The translations under genes and the position numbers were made by a program. This document shows, piece by piece, positions 39,801 through 54,800 of a DNA stretch of 64,000 nt (its first letter is position 1; each line of letters starts with the position of its first letter). Source of the DNA: Crotophaga sulcirostris (lineage: Eukaryota; Chordata; Aves; Cuculiformes; Crotophagidae); assembly GCA_013397455.1 (NCBI GenBank), contig VYZB01000387.1, forward strand, positions 704,087 to 768,086, in the 5' to 3' direction. Under the pieces are notes generated by a model. It was not told the origin of the DNA. It saw nothing but the letters and a program-made list of their open reading frames with translations, and made no database searches.

Positions 39801-42800
39801 TTACTACTACCATAAATATGGGAGACAACTGAAAAGGACACCAAAGATCCCAATACATGATAATACTAATAATTTAATTGTCATAAGGGGGACTCAGTGA
39901 AATAGTTCACATTCAAAACGGAGAAAAATCAAGAAGTCCAGACAGTAATATGGCCCCTTATATTATGAAGACAAAACTTTGAAAGAAACTTTTAGCATAT
40001 CTAGGAATTGGCTAGAGTGCCAGGGCACTGAAAATGGTATCAGTCAACTCAAAGATCAGATAGGTACACGATATTTTGTGTGAGCTACTCAGAATCATCT
40101 AGTTTACATAATTTTCGTCTTCAGACAGCTATTGGGATGAAATACTATTGACCAAAGACTTTTCATCAAGTTCACAGAATGGATGAACTTTTGATACCAA
40201 GGTCAGAGAGAGTAATTAGAGATGCAGCTGATCTAGATTTGACTGTTGATCAACAAAGTCTGGTTGAGAATCTGAAAATGAAAGACCACCAGAAAGTAAA
40301 ATGAACAAAGAATGCAACATACAAAAAGAAAATTAAGACAGGAAGAATAATAAAATGAAAGAAAATTGACAGAGGGACAGTACATTTCAATAAATTCAGA
40401 TAAGCAATAAGTCAAAGTCAGTGGAAAGAAAATAACGCAGAAAATTTGGTACCTTCTCACGAAAGCAAAATAATAAAATCCCAAATGTAAACTAACTCAT
40501 TGCAATCCAGTCCAGCTAAATCATGAGTCTTTGGAAAAAGGGAATATGAAAGTATACAAAAGTGCAAGTTATCTGAAAACAAAAAAATAACACCATTAAC
40601 ACTTACATACAAAAAAATCCCAAACAAAAAACCAACAAAACAAAACAAAGACTCAGGCACAAAAAGAGATGCATCCAGAACGGGACAGAGGGGAAAAGCC
40701 ATCACTGGCCAGCAAACTAGTGACTATGAATGACTAAACACACAAATTTACAGCCACCTGTGACAGCTGACAATTATTGACAGCAGCTCCAGTTCAGCAG
40801 AAATTCAAATACCATGACGTAGACACCAAGAACTAAAACTAAACATGAGGTTGTAATAGTATTCTGCCTAGCACTGAGCTTCCATGAGAGAACTTCACAT
40901 CTATTTCAGAGACTCTAAAGCATACTATTGCAGTACATGCACTCACAGGAAAATCTGTTTGCTTCCTTTATATAGCTGTCTTGACACTTCCTGGGGACAC
41001 CCAGCAGCTCTTTCCAGTTGAGATCACTCTCTCTCTTGCACTCTCTCTGTCGCTCTCATTACATACTCCCCTTGCACTCTCCTTCCCCCTTACATGTTCT
41101 CACTCTCAAATCCCAGCCTCTTCCTTGCTCTCTCTCCCTTATTCATCCTCTTTTCCTCACTCTCACCCTCCTCCTGTCTCTCCCCTCTCCTTCACATGTG
41201 CCCTCTCATCCCTGCCCTCCCCAACTCACACAGGTTTGCCATCTCTTGCCCTTGGCCCTTGCTCTCTCCTGCCCATGCCCTTGCTTCCTTGCACCGTCAC
41301 TCTCTCAGTCTGCACCCACTTCAATCAGACACAGCCTTGTAATCATCTTATCATTTGAGAGCTGCTTAACTAAATTGTCCTCTACAATATTTTTCTACAA
41401 TTCCAGCACCACTTGTTGAAATGGAAGCTTTCACTGAAACAAAGTTACACCAGGAGAGAATATCCCAAGATCTCTAAAGTAGTTGCATTCAGCTATTCCT
41501 TGAAAGTAAAATTTTGTCCTGCATTTATTTTTATTCTGGTCTTAACACACTAACAACGCAACTCTAGAGAGTGTATGTACACACTGTCATGTCCACACAT
41601 GCAGGCATGCATAATAGTGCTTACACACTTCCTCCATTTTTTGGGGGATGATACTCAATGGATTTCTAGAAGCTACAGGAATCTCAATACCTATATGACA
41701 GAACTTTGGACTATGAAGAGTTTATACTTTAGAGTCATTACCTTATTTCTTTCACAAAAAAGGAAATAACTAAAGATTTGCAATATACTTAGAGAACTGA
41801 AAAAGCAAGAACAGCGTATTGAAGATTGATACCTCATTCATGCTGTCCCACAAGTCGTCACTGTGGGCAGATCCATAGCTGTGATTATGCAAGTATACCT
41901 CAATGCCAGCTTGGAAAACATCCTTAGTGAGATAGTTCTTCAGCATCAAAAGAAGTGAAGCGCCCTTTAGGAAGAAAAAGAATTGGTAAATTAAAGTTCT
42001 AGAACTTGTTGAAGCATATCCATATTCTACCTCTTTCACAGTACAAGAATATTTCAGAAGCTGGCAGATTTTATCCTAAATGCTATCATTTGAATAATTT
42101 CCTTAACAGTCAGTTGCCTTGGAAAAATATTTTTTTAATATTCCATAAAGTCCAAATATAGTTACAAGAAAGGCTAATATAGTTTGCAATTTTTTCCCAG
42201 TTGCTTTGGTAAAAATATTTTTTAATAATTCAAAGGCTCAAAATACAGTTTAAAAACATGCTAATATAACTTGGCATTTTTCCCAATTAACATAATCTCA
42301 AAAATGTTACCTTCTTACTGATAAGTCTCTGCTGGCTGCCATATTTCACTAACAATACTGAACTGCACTTGTCAGACAGTATTTAACCGTCAGGTGATTT
42401 GCAGTTATATCAAAAACCTAAAATTATCAGAAAAAGACGAGATACACTTAGTAGGCTGGAACTGACTGTAGAAGCACAAGTGCATTTTGACCAGTGTTTA
42501 AATACAGCCACTTTTTGGCTAAAAAAGGCAGTAAGTAAGTAGCTCTAACATCAAAGCGGCCACAAATCTTTAGACAGAACAGTGTTGTCTTTTGCTTTTT
42601 TTAAACATAGCTGAAAGTAATTTTCTTTCCATATAAATGCTTCTATGTCAAGTCACTAATAAAAAAATTGCCTGAGGACTAGTATACTATACAACTGAAT
42701 GCAGAGGAGCAGACATAGATCATGGAAAATTTAAAGGTGCACTTTCTATTTTTTAGTACTATTTCTGAGAAAAGATCAAGAAAAAATTTAATGGAAGATT

Positions 42801-45800
42801 TTAATGAGAGCATTTATGGTTCTGACACATTCTAAACTCAGGTTTTCGAATTTAAGTAAGATCTTACCTGAAACCGAAGACTGACTGGTTAATCTAATTA
42901 TTCATGAAACTGCAAGAGTAAGTCTTACTACAGTTTTTAATAATATGGTCATAATTTCCTTTCTTTGATGCATCAATACTTAACCTATAGCTCTACTACT
43001 TTGGTTTTTTACAATCATATCCTTCCAAACGTTCCATTGTTGCAGGTGGATTTTTGTCCTACTCTTAATTTACTGAGAGTCTGCAAAACTAGGCTAAATG
43101 TAGAAGTCACCTACTAATCTGTGTCAGTTGGTAGTATAGTACAACAAAGTTGTACAACTCAATACCAGCCCCCCCTTATTTGATTAGGGACCATGTTCCA
43201 AGTGTCTTCCCATTCAAATTGCTAGAAGTATTAGCTAAGATGTAGGGTCAAGAGTAGTGGAATATGAAGACTGCAAGCATGAATGAAGAGCTATGCAATG
43301 AAGGCACCTTAAAAATAGAAAGCAGATGTAAAAAAACTGTTTGACAGGTTTTTCTGACAAAACTTATTTTGGTTACCTCCTAAACACAAAAGTGTAGGTT
43401 GCCACATTTCTCTTCTTCAGAAGGTGCACATACTTATCAGTAGCAATAAAACAATAAAGTAATTCTCCAAATACAACACTTTACTCATTGAATGAAATTC
43501 CAGCCCAATCACTTATGGAATATTTCCACTAAAATTGTATAGAGTTTTCCATCAGGTAAAGATTGACAGAGTGACACAATTATGTCTGACTTTAGTTGGC
43601 TACGGACATGATCGTGCATGACACAGGGCTTTCAGAAGCTCAGCAATAGGGCTATTACTTGAGACAGAAACTCTGAAGCACAAAACAACAGTCTTGCCTT
43701 TTGATACACAGCTTCAGGAGAGCAACCAAACCCATTTCAACCAAGGGAAATGGAAAATCACACATTTCTCTTCTTGTAGTTCAGTTACAGAGACCAAAAT
43801 AAACTGAAGCACATCGCTATCGTAGGTCTATTTGGCATCTCAGACTATCCAAGGATGCCAGAAAACATGTGTTGATCAGTTGAGCCTTGCAAAAAGAAAT
43901 CAGAGGATACAAACCAAGACAGCTGTGTGAACTGCATTTCACTAAGCAGAGGAAGATGTAGTATTCAAGTGTTTTCTAGTAAGCACTAGCTGTCCTCATG
44001 GTTTCTTATCAGGTGAAAGTACAAGCATATGCAAATATTGAGGGAAAAAATAGCTACTGTTCCAAAAGATATAAAAGGTTTTCCTCAAATGCTACCAAAA
44101 TCATGGGACACAGTATCTAAAACTTGAGACAAGGTGAATAAAAATTTTTGCTCTCTCATGTACTTTCTACCGAGGCAGTGTGAAGCTCTAACCCTCACAC
44201 ACAACCCTCACTAGACCTTAGCAAGTATCAAGTTGAAAGCAACTAGTGTATGTAGTGAAATAATTTTACATTCCAGATGCAAGCCTCCAGCTCAAGAAGT
44301 CTCTAAAATCCCATTTTTTAGAAGTAGAGAGACTACAAAAAAAGAGCAATTGCTTCAGTAGGTGCCTTGTTGTTACTCTTTTCTTAACTTGTTACAGTCT
44401 TTTCTTAACTTGTTACAGTCTTTTCTTAACTTGTTACAGTCTGCTACCAGAAAAAGACTGGGTATTTAGTTTCACCTATTGGGTTCCCTCTTCTTCAAGA
44501 GTACCGCACTAAAGCACGCAGCAAGCAGAAGAATGTTAAGTAAGGACACAAATACACATATATAATCTTTTCCTAATTAAGACATATGTAGATGCTCAGA
44601 AACACTAGTGAAAGATCCTGCATTGTTTGTGCTAGGTATAAATTAGTCCCTAAAAAATGTCAGTACATGCCTACTGTCTCATGATTCCACATTCATGTTT
44701 TTAATAGCTAACACCACTTTCCAAATATTTCCAAATATTTTTAAAGTTACCTTGATATAAGAAAGCGTATCAAACATTTCTTCAATTTGCTCTGAAGACT
44801 GAACAGCAGAAGAGACTGGATGTGAAGAATTCAAGGAATCCTTCATCATAGCCTTGAAAATTAAATTCAGGAAATCTTCATCCTAGAAGAGAAACATTTG
44901 TGTCTGAGAAGCTAGAACATATACAGTAAGCAGAACAGTAAAAGTTGTCTCTGCTCTTTCGCTGGTCTAACATGCCATTGCTTGCCCTCCTATCAATGGA
45001 GGCAACAAAAGAATTGTCAGTGTAGCATCTTTAAAATCTACGCTTGCCTTGCCACATTTTCGCAGTAGAATCTCACTCTTGAGTTTACTTCATTATCCAG
45101 ATCCCTAAGCTCCTGTCTCAGGTAAAAGCATCACTGGCACTAAGAGAATACAAATGCATGCCTTCCTCAGTATACATTATAGGAAATATATACACTAGAG
45201 GGTTAAAAAAATAAAAAAAGGGAAGAAAGACCTGTGTATCATATGATAAATATACCCTTGGAAGTTTAGAATTTTAAAGCTAATTCTTCTTGAATGTAGA
45301 ACTTCTAAGTGATTTTCTTTTATTTTTACCAAAGCACATTTTGGCACCACCAAGTGGTGAAATGCGATGTTGATGAAGGCACCTTGTCAGGCACATTTCA
45401 GAATGAAGTACACACGTGTCAGCTGTGTCCTTGCTAAAGCATTAGACTAGCTTTGTGTCCTTCCCTCACCACAGACACACCCAACAAGCTATACAAAATA
45501 CTTCCAAAGGCTATCAAACTCAACGACCAAGCTAGGACAAATCAAAACCTTTCTAAACACCCAGCTCCAAGAAATATTTCTAACGAACCAAATTAGCGAC
45601 CCAAGTTTCCTTTGCAGTAGCAAGGGTGAATTAAGAACTCAAAACTCACACTCAGAACACTAAGAACACCATCCAGCAAGCAGGAAACAGTCATTACATA
45701 TCAGGTTTTTAATCCCATGACTAATGCAAATCACAAATACTTCCAGAAGCTGGTTCCAGAGCCCAGTGGATCTCCTAGCAGAGGAGATATCTTTACCCAC

Positions 45801-48800
45801 GATGCAAAATTCATCTCTCCACTGGCCCCTCCTATTAGTTTCACCAATCTTTGTCTGCATTCAGTGAGAGGGATGCTTTACCGCAGTAGCTGGTATTCCT
45901 TCCTTGGAGAGGAAAAATGAAGTTTGAATCCTTCATGTTTTCCATAGTCTGAGAAGCTAGGTCACTTAGTACCTGATGAGTGTTAAATGATCACTAGGTT
46001 ATTATACCAAAAAGATTCTACCCTTCAGCCATATATGTAAATAGAAACGTCTGTGGGAGCAGAGCTTTGTACCATTAGTGTAACTCAATGCTATCAGGAT
46101 CCACTGGGTGGGACCATATGATATATTCATACCAGAATCCCTCATTAGTGAATCCTAGACTGATTCAGACACAAGGAAGTACCATAACCGTGGAAAGACA
46201 AGGAGTCACTCCAGACATATTTAGTAACTTAAAGCTCTGGTGTTTCAAAGTCTAGTAGGAAAAGTGAGAAAGACTAACTTCATCAACAACACGTCTTCTG
46301 TAAAAATATTAAAATTTGATATATAGACACCTGCACCTTTTAATGTCTGCTATTTTGCACAGAGTATTTTAACATACAGAAAGCACTAAGACTGCATGGA
46401 GACTACTACCAAAATACAAAAATAAAACAACAAAAACAATGTACTCTCCCCAAAGCTCCCCCCCGCCAAACCACTTCCAATACAACGAAAGTGCCAAAGC
46501 AGAAGAGATACAGTATAATTTCAGTGACGTCCAAAGGGAATTTCAATAGAAGTTTGGCAGTATCAGTTCTTTATGATCACTGTTAAGAAACAGATCTTAG
46601 TGAAGATATAGCAGGTATAGTTACAGAAAGTACTTACTGAATGTAATTCTGGGAAAATCTCCTCCATGGAAAAGTACTCCATGAAAGTGGCAAATCCCTC
46701 ATTCAGCCAGAGATCGTTCCACCATTCCATAGTTACTAGATTGCCAAACCACTATGAAAGACCAGAAATGTCATTCTTTTTCAGAAAAAAAAATCAAATG
46801 AGTACAGTAACACTCCATCCATCCTGAGCTTTATCTTGCGGCAAAATGACACTCACTCAAAACCACAGTAATGCTTTTGCATGAACAGATGCCTAAGTAC
46901 ATCATGGCACAGTTGCAGTCAGTGTTGTACTGGAGAAAATATATCTGCTGTTATTCTGAATAGTTGCAATGCGCAGCCTGGGGAAGGGGAACGGGAAGGG
47001 AAAGGGGAAAAGGAAGGGGAAAGGGAGATTTAAACAGTCTCCTCCCCAGTCTAGTACCTGATGGGCAAGTTCATGTGCTATCACTGCAGTTATTAACTTT
47101 TTATCCCTTGCTGAAGAAGTATTACTGTCAAACAAGAGTGTTGTTTCTCGGAATGTGATCAAGCCCCAGTTTTCCATTGCACCGGACTGAAAATCAGGAA
47201 TTGCTACCAGATCTGGAAAAGATTTGGAAGAAGCTTTTGAAAACTACTAGTTAATGCAATTCTGTAATTCAAGTCTACTTATTCTATTACATAATCCCCA
47301 AAAACCTCATTATTTAAAATTTGCGGTGTGGACAAGTGCTCTAAATCTCAAGCACAGAGGCCCTGTAGATTTATAGTCATGTTTCTTTAGCAGTTCTCTC
47401 ACACAAACAAAGCACTACGTAAACACTGCCTATAGAGCTTGCATGCACATAAGTAATGAGGAAATGGGGCTGCCTCTACTTAAAGTCTTAGAAGACTGCA
47501 TTTCATTATCTTTCCAGTCAAGTTAATACATGCAGAGAAGTCAGGCTGCAAATTTTGCACAGGTGAACATAGTTCAGAGACTGAGAATTCTTAACTCCCT
47601 ACCAAAGCATACCATATTGAATTTACACCAAACTACATACTTCATATCATGTACAAGTATAAACAATCCAGTGTTTCCAGTTTGGGAATCACTTCATACT
47701 CATATTCGGTCAAATGTTTGATCAATTTTTTAAATAATTTGGGGGGAATTTTATTTCACAGTTGCTTTATGCTATCTTTTATTAAGCACACCTTTTCAGA
47801 ACAGAAGTTCAGGGTTTCTTGTGTTTAAAAAAAGTTCAAAGGAACTTACCTAATTTTTCAAGAGGGTAGTCTATTAAAAAGTATTTTTGATAAAATTCCA
47901 GAAGTTTCACTGCTGTGTTTAGGGCATACCCAACTTGGCTTAGATGCTGCGGCATGGCATAGACTGATACCTAGGTCCAAATAGAGAAAAGATTTTGAGA
48001 CGTATAGCTACAAAAGCTTTAGAAGTAAAAGACAAGCTGGCAGACATTCTTGAAACAGATAGAACGCAGTTTTGGGATTAAACATATAAGTTACAAACAC
48101 AAGTTATGAAGCTTGCAATATGAGTTAATTCTTTTACTAGATATTATTCACTAGTCAAAATACAGACAATCTAATTGACTTATCTGTATGCAAGAACAAT
48201 TCAAGGCTGACAGCTTTACGGAAGATGTTCAAGAAGGGTCTACATGAATAGAAATTGATCCATTTCCTTTTTTACTCCCTCATGAGTGTGTACGAGTAAG
48301 TGAACCTCTCCACATATCCCAATTAATCCATAACTTTAGGTTATCGGTATGATAACACCAGTATCACGTGCAAGAAATTATCTCAAGAAATAATAATTTG
48401 CACAAAGTTCATCAATTCCCCTATCTAAGATATGGACACATTAGACATGATATAAGAAGCACTCATGAAATTTGAGAGGTTACAATCTCCCTTTATCCAT
48501 GTTGAAGTGGCAATATCAAGAAAATAAGTCAGTCCAGCCCATAGCATATGGCTTTTTTCTTGTACCTATGATGAGTATAACGAAAGCAAGAAAATAAATA
48601 GATTTAAAAGAGAGAGAGCTTGCTTGTTGATTTGAGGATTTTTTTTAGTTTTGTTTTGGTTGGCTTGTTGGCTTGGAAAGGGTGAAGGAGAACTTAAAAG
48701 TGGAACAAACATACCAGACTCCCATTAGTTTCTTTACTGATATTTTTCAAGTCTGCAACAACAAAGGCTACTAGGTAGGTGCTCATCTTCAAACTCACAA

Positions 48801-51800
48801 AAAACTCATCTTGAACAATTCCATTTATCACAGGAGTAGTGGCTTTCTGCAGGTGAAAAGAAACCATTGTTATTAAGGTAGACAAGAGAACATTAAGACA
48901 TGCAAGGAATCAATGGAAAATAAACTCTAAGAACAGTTTATAAGCAAACTTGCAGAACATCTTTATATTTTGGTTGTGTTTCAGTGGAATCGATGACACT
49001 CACAACCTATTCATGGTGTAAAAAACTTAAGGTGACATGGAACATTTAAGCCTATACACCGCAAAATTATTTGTCAAGCTCTTATTATGGAGTATTAACA
49101 GATAATTGTATGGCTGGTAAAACCATCAATCTAATTTAGTTTGCACTTAAGCCCCCATTATAATCCAGTGTCATCATGAAGATAAGCATTAATTGAAGAG
49201 AGCTTTAGGCTACATCAAAGATACAGTTCAGCATAGCCTACTAAAAATACTGGTATTGCATGAGTTAAACATTCATCTTTTCCCAAAAGCCTCTTCAAAA
49301 CTAGGTAATTAGACATACTCATTAAAACAACAGAACAAGAAAAAAAACCCTCACGCATAAGCCTACAAATCAAAAGAGACTGCATTTTAAAAAGTGAAGA
49401 AAATGTAAGATTTCAGCTACTTCAAAGCCCACTGTAAACATGCACTGCCAAAAAGTAAACATGTGATCAGTTTTCTGAACTAAGACACCACAGTGTATTT
49501 TAAATTACTATTAGTGCAGAGGTTTTTCTTTAGTATTAGTTCTGGGAAGGCATGCAATATGCCTAAAAGTACTTTTCTGTAGGGTCCTTCACAAACAATG
49601 ATAAAGCAAAATGTTTAAAACAACTGTAGTGTAGAATAGTAAAGGTCTGGAGGCAGGGACACAGTGCATATGCCACCTGAAACTTCAAAAATTAGACATG
49701 TAGTATGCAAAGCAGAAGAGGAAGAAGCAGGTCTGAATGTAATTCAAGTGGTATGACAAACAGTAGTGGGAATCGAAACCATGAAGAGATGCAAGAGAGG
49801 CACCATGTAATTTAAAAGAGAATTCACAATGCAGAAGTGGTACAAGTCACTGGAAGAACAATTCTATGTATGGAAAGATTGGTAGGAAAAAAATGGTTTT
49901 TCTATACAGTATAGGAACAGCTAAACAGTGAATATCTAATGTGAACAATGGGAAAATTCAAACATTAATGTTTAAGATGATACAAATGTGCATTTTTCAT
50001 TGCAAGTAGAATGGTTACAAGGTCATATCTCCCCAAGAGTTCATTTTTCAAACGGCTTCCTATCTCCCTGGAAAATGAGTAGTGCAAGGAATGTTACTCT
50101 GCCACAAGAAAGGCTAGAAACTTAAATGTAAATGGGTCCCGAAGTAAAGAGGGAGATGCACTGATGACCTTAGAGTAAAGGCAGCTGATCAGTATGTTTT
50201 CTCTGTGCGGATGATTCATCATGGTGCACATGATTCAAGTATGAAGCATTAGTATTCACAGGCAGCAACAAAAGAGCTACTGGATGCTTTGTAACAGCAC
50301 TCAGAGTTGAGGAGGGACAGATGGTACAAGGAGCAGCTCCTTCCTAAGCACAGAACCAATAGACACGTGTTTTGTAGGACCACCAAAGCAAGGCAGAAAT
50401 TATGGGAGCATGCAAGACTAAGGCAAGTTACAATCTGTCTTTTCACAATTTAACTCACATGTCCTGAGATGTGAGTCAGTTAGCTCCAGACTAATTAGAG
50501 GAAGATTCTCTGGGAGCATACAATAACTCACCAAACTAGAAATACAGGGTTGCCCTTTCAGGAATGTTGTTTGGATCACTTAAATCACAACGGCAACCCA
50601 CAGTTTGAGCTCCAAGTAGCTTCTCTGCAGATTCTCTCAGGAAGGCTTATGAAAATCCTTGTCTTATCTACTGACACTCCCTGTCCACTGTACCAAGTGA
50701 CCTTACTTACATAGTTTGCAGGAAGGCACTACCTGAAACCTCACAACACATGCAGCAGTTTTCCAGATGATTTCTTCCTGTCCATGAAAAGATGCATAAA
50801 CACCTCACACAAAAGACATGAAATCTGAGTGAAATCATAGGAAAAATTAAGGAGGGTGATGGAGAGGCTAGACTGACTCAACAAAGCTTTTACTGAAGAA
50901 GGCAGCTTGGAGGTGCCGCACAATCACATATGGTAGAGAATAAAACAGGAAGCAGATATGCCTGCAGCTACTGTGAGGCCCCTTGCTTATTTTCCTGGAG
51001 AAGTCAACCACAATTAGCATTAACAGACATACTAACGGACAGCAGGCAGGTAATTGATACCAAAATAGTAGCACCGAGCAACCCCTGGGAACACCCTCCT
51101 TGTTTGTCCCCAATCACTTTCCTTCAATAGGCAACCACAAGTTACAGTGAACAAGAGTTGATGGTTACTTTGCATCCTTTCCATCTGCCAATCACTATAG
51201 GTCAAGCTGGCAACCAAGACACTAGATGCCACAGATATACCAGGTAATTCTGTCTCTAATAATAGGGATACAAAATGTCGCAGAATATATTTTCTCATCT
51301 TCTTTATAATTATATCATTGGAGATGAGCAAGAGAACACAGAAAATATACCAGGATTAGAGTAGCAGTACATATTCTCTAGTAGTGCAGTTCAGCAGAGA
51401 AATCATCAGTGTCTTTCAGAGCATCTATCACCTGTGGAACATACACTGAACATCACCACAGACTTCAGCAACTACCTGCAAGGCTGCTGCACATTTGCAG
51501 CAATGGTAAACCATTGTTTGCTTTCTGCATACAAAGAACTATGGAAGTTGTTGAAAGTTGCCTTAGCCACTTGTCCAACTCCTAGCAGAGGAAAGCGAGT
51601 GAGTAATCTTTCTTGTTTCCATAAACCAAGTGTCCACTAGAGTCTGTTTCTTCTTTCAGTGAAGGAAAGATTTAAGAATAAAGTGCTCTTAGGCATGGAC
51701 ATAAGCTAAAGTGCTGCATTCCTGTTAAAGCAAAGGTTGAGAATCACCACAGATCCAGGAACATAAACATCTGTGCACACTGAAAGAGATTATTTCACAA

Positions 51801-54800
51801 AGTTGCAGGTTTTTAGCTTGGTTTTCAAAAAACACGGTGGCTACATCAGCACCTGAGCTTCCGACAACCATCTGGAACCCAAACAGCACAGTATACACGT
51901 GTGTCCCACCAACAGCAAGGGTGTAATTTTTTTCATCACTGGTTAGATCAATGCTAATAGTAATGAGTTTCTGTTGGGTGAGAAATGGTGGTAATGTTTT
52001 TACAGCAGAGGTCCTTGTTCAGACACAGACCAGGTGACAAATTAGTTTTGCTGGTCTGCCTAAAGGAATTAGGCTTCTATAAACGTTTCTCCAAGATAAA
52101 GCATCACCACAAAATTCAGATATGCTTCTTTTAAGATTTTGCCTGAAAACATCTAGCTAAAGGAATTTCAAATCCCTCATTCATATTCTGGGGTTGACTC
52201 TGTTCACACCTTGCTTCCCCTTGTTTAGGTTCAAAAGCACATCCTTCAAGATCAGGTTTATCTTTCAGAAGGACTGTTTCTGGTTACATAAACTATTGAC
52301 AAAGATATTACAGTATTGTGCACATGTGCAGAGTCAGCAACCATATGAAAACTTAAGAGAATCTTAAGGGATGTTGAGACTGATGTAGCCAACAACAGAA
52401 CTCCTGGAAAATAATGATTTATTTAAATTCAGCAGGAATCCCTCTCATAGCCATTCAGCCATCCCTACAATAACTTCCTACACTGTGCAGTGCATTGAAC
52501 AGTTGTTTTCTCTGAGAAGTTACTTAGTTCTAAGTCTTTGACAAAGAGACAGCTGTTTTATTATGAAGTTAATTATGCAGTTTAAAGCTTCTCTGCTCAA
52601 GTCAATCCCCTGGATGTTACAGCAACAAAAACACAATGCAAAGCACCTAGACATATCACCTATGTACTAAAATTCCTTTACAACAGCAGATACCTTTGGC
52701 ATATTTGACAGGGTGGTAAGTTTCTCATCTCTTTTGATCTTGATTAAAAAAGTAGCTTTAAATGCTGGTTCATCAAAGCACGGAAAAGCAGACCTTGCTG
52801 CCAGAGGTTCAAACTGAGTTGCTGCAAACCATCTAATGGAAAGAGTAAAGAAGTGCACATTAAGAATTACGAAAAGGACAAACATTAGCTTATTTGCAAT
52901 AGAACAGTCATTTACACACACACACACCCCAACCTTGTAACAGCTTGTTATGGAAGAAGCTTTCTGAATGGTAGAAGAGAGGGTTGGTCCAGTCAGAGAA
53001 AAATGTTTCATTAACAGAAGTTTCATTAATAAATGGGGGTTTTTTAACCCCCTAAAAACGTATTTATTTGAGGACAAATCTGCTTTGCCTTTTTTTTCTT
53101 TCTTAACAAAGAAGAATATACCTCGAATAACACAATTACAGATCAACCTCCAAAATACAGGCCAGTCAGTTTCCAGTAAGAGGGAACTAAAAGGTGATCG
53201 AAAATTAAATTAATGAGCATGCCTATAAATGAAAGTTTTGAAACTTCAGCAGCAGGTGGGACTACAAAGAAGCTTTTTCATCTAATTGTCCTGCCTCCTT
53301 CTCCTGAAGATGCTCCCACAGTTCACCGAATTGTATGCCCACTCCCTTTCCTGGCTAGCAGTTGGATTCTGTGTAAGTTCATGCACTGCCTTGTATCTAA
53401 CCCAACAGCTAGTCATATCACAAGAGAAATTCTCAGAAGTCTACATTACTTCTGCAGTATTTTGATACTAACTAGCTGCAGAAATTACAGCTTTTCCTAG
53501 AGAGCATCTCTGACCTGTATTCTGACTTGCAAAATGGCTCTGGGAGTTCAACAAGAAGTCTGCAAATTTATGTCTTGTATTTACTAGGGCTAAGTAGGGG
53601 AGAAAACAACATTTCACATTACTTTCTTCTTTTGTTGTTTGTTTGCTTGTTTGTTTGTTTGTTTGTTTATTTATCTATCTAAACCTCCTGTCAAGTTGCA
53701 CACATGTTTTATGGTTTGGGGGTTTTTTTGCAACATGACTCTAATATTTTTGGACCTACGGTTTTTCTGAAGAGGCACACTGCCGACGATTCACAAGATT
53801 AATCTCTAAACCCGCTTTCCAATTCTTACTCTTTTCTGGCCCCTCACCAACAATCTTGAAATTGGTGTAGTTAAGTTCCTTTTTATCCTTCACTCTGAGA
53901 TTTTACAGAAAAAAAGAGTTACTAAAGAACCGTTCTGCATAAATAAATAAGGTCTGGTAACAGTGAGTTATTTTGCCATTTGACACAACAGAAATTTACT
54001 TGCGTGATCTGAACAACCACCTACATTTGCAGCTCAGTAAAATACACCCACCTTCACTGGAGATGCAAGAAAATGGAAACAGATCTACAACTCTTTAACC
54101 TAAATTTATTTCTTAAAAGCCTTGATCTCTCAAAGAAAGCCCTTTACACGACCTCATGTGAGGACCAGTAGGAACACATGGGGTTGAAGAGGAGAGAATT
54201 CCTGCCTCAACTCTGCTGCTGACCAGCTCACAAACCCACTTAATGTTTCATAGTTCACCTGAATGCACCAAGTTTCACCTGTATTTGAAAAAAACTGTTG
54301 CAGATAACTTATTTTCTTGTACACTTCAGTACTATGTCATGGACCCACCACAAACTAGATAAAGGGAGTTTTAAAGGCAAATTGTGAGTAAATTTAAAAA
54401 AACAGAAGAGTTTTTGTTCCTATGTTTGTTATTAATGCTGACTTGCTCTGAAACAAAATACCCTGGGGGTTTTTTATAGAATAAAAATGGATCTTTCTTA
54501 TGTTATGCAGTTTCCTAACTGTCCATGAAATCATCTTCACACTTATTATCTTGTTTTGTTTATTATTTTAAAGATGAGCTATCATTGAGGCTCTTAAATA
54601 AGTCAAACATTAGCAGCGCACAGTTATTATATCTCACTGGAGAGAGAAAAACTATGTCCAAGTTTGTGGCACTTTTGTCATGTTCTTCAATGAGTCTCAT
54701 TGAAAAATTTGCAACAGCTCATTGAAAGACCTTGTTTTAACTAACTGAAAATATATACAATCTCAGAGTGATTCTCTTCCCAGGGAATAATTTCAAGCCT

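Noticed and set aside
41018..41419. 133-codon Ser/Leu/Pro-rich frame
   Set aside because: Low-complexity CT sequence open in all three forward frames; no start context or similarity.
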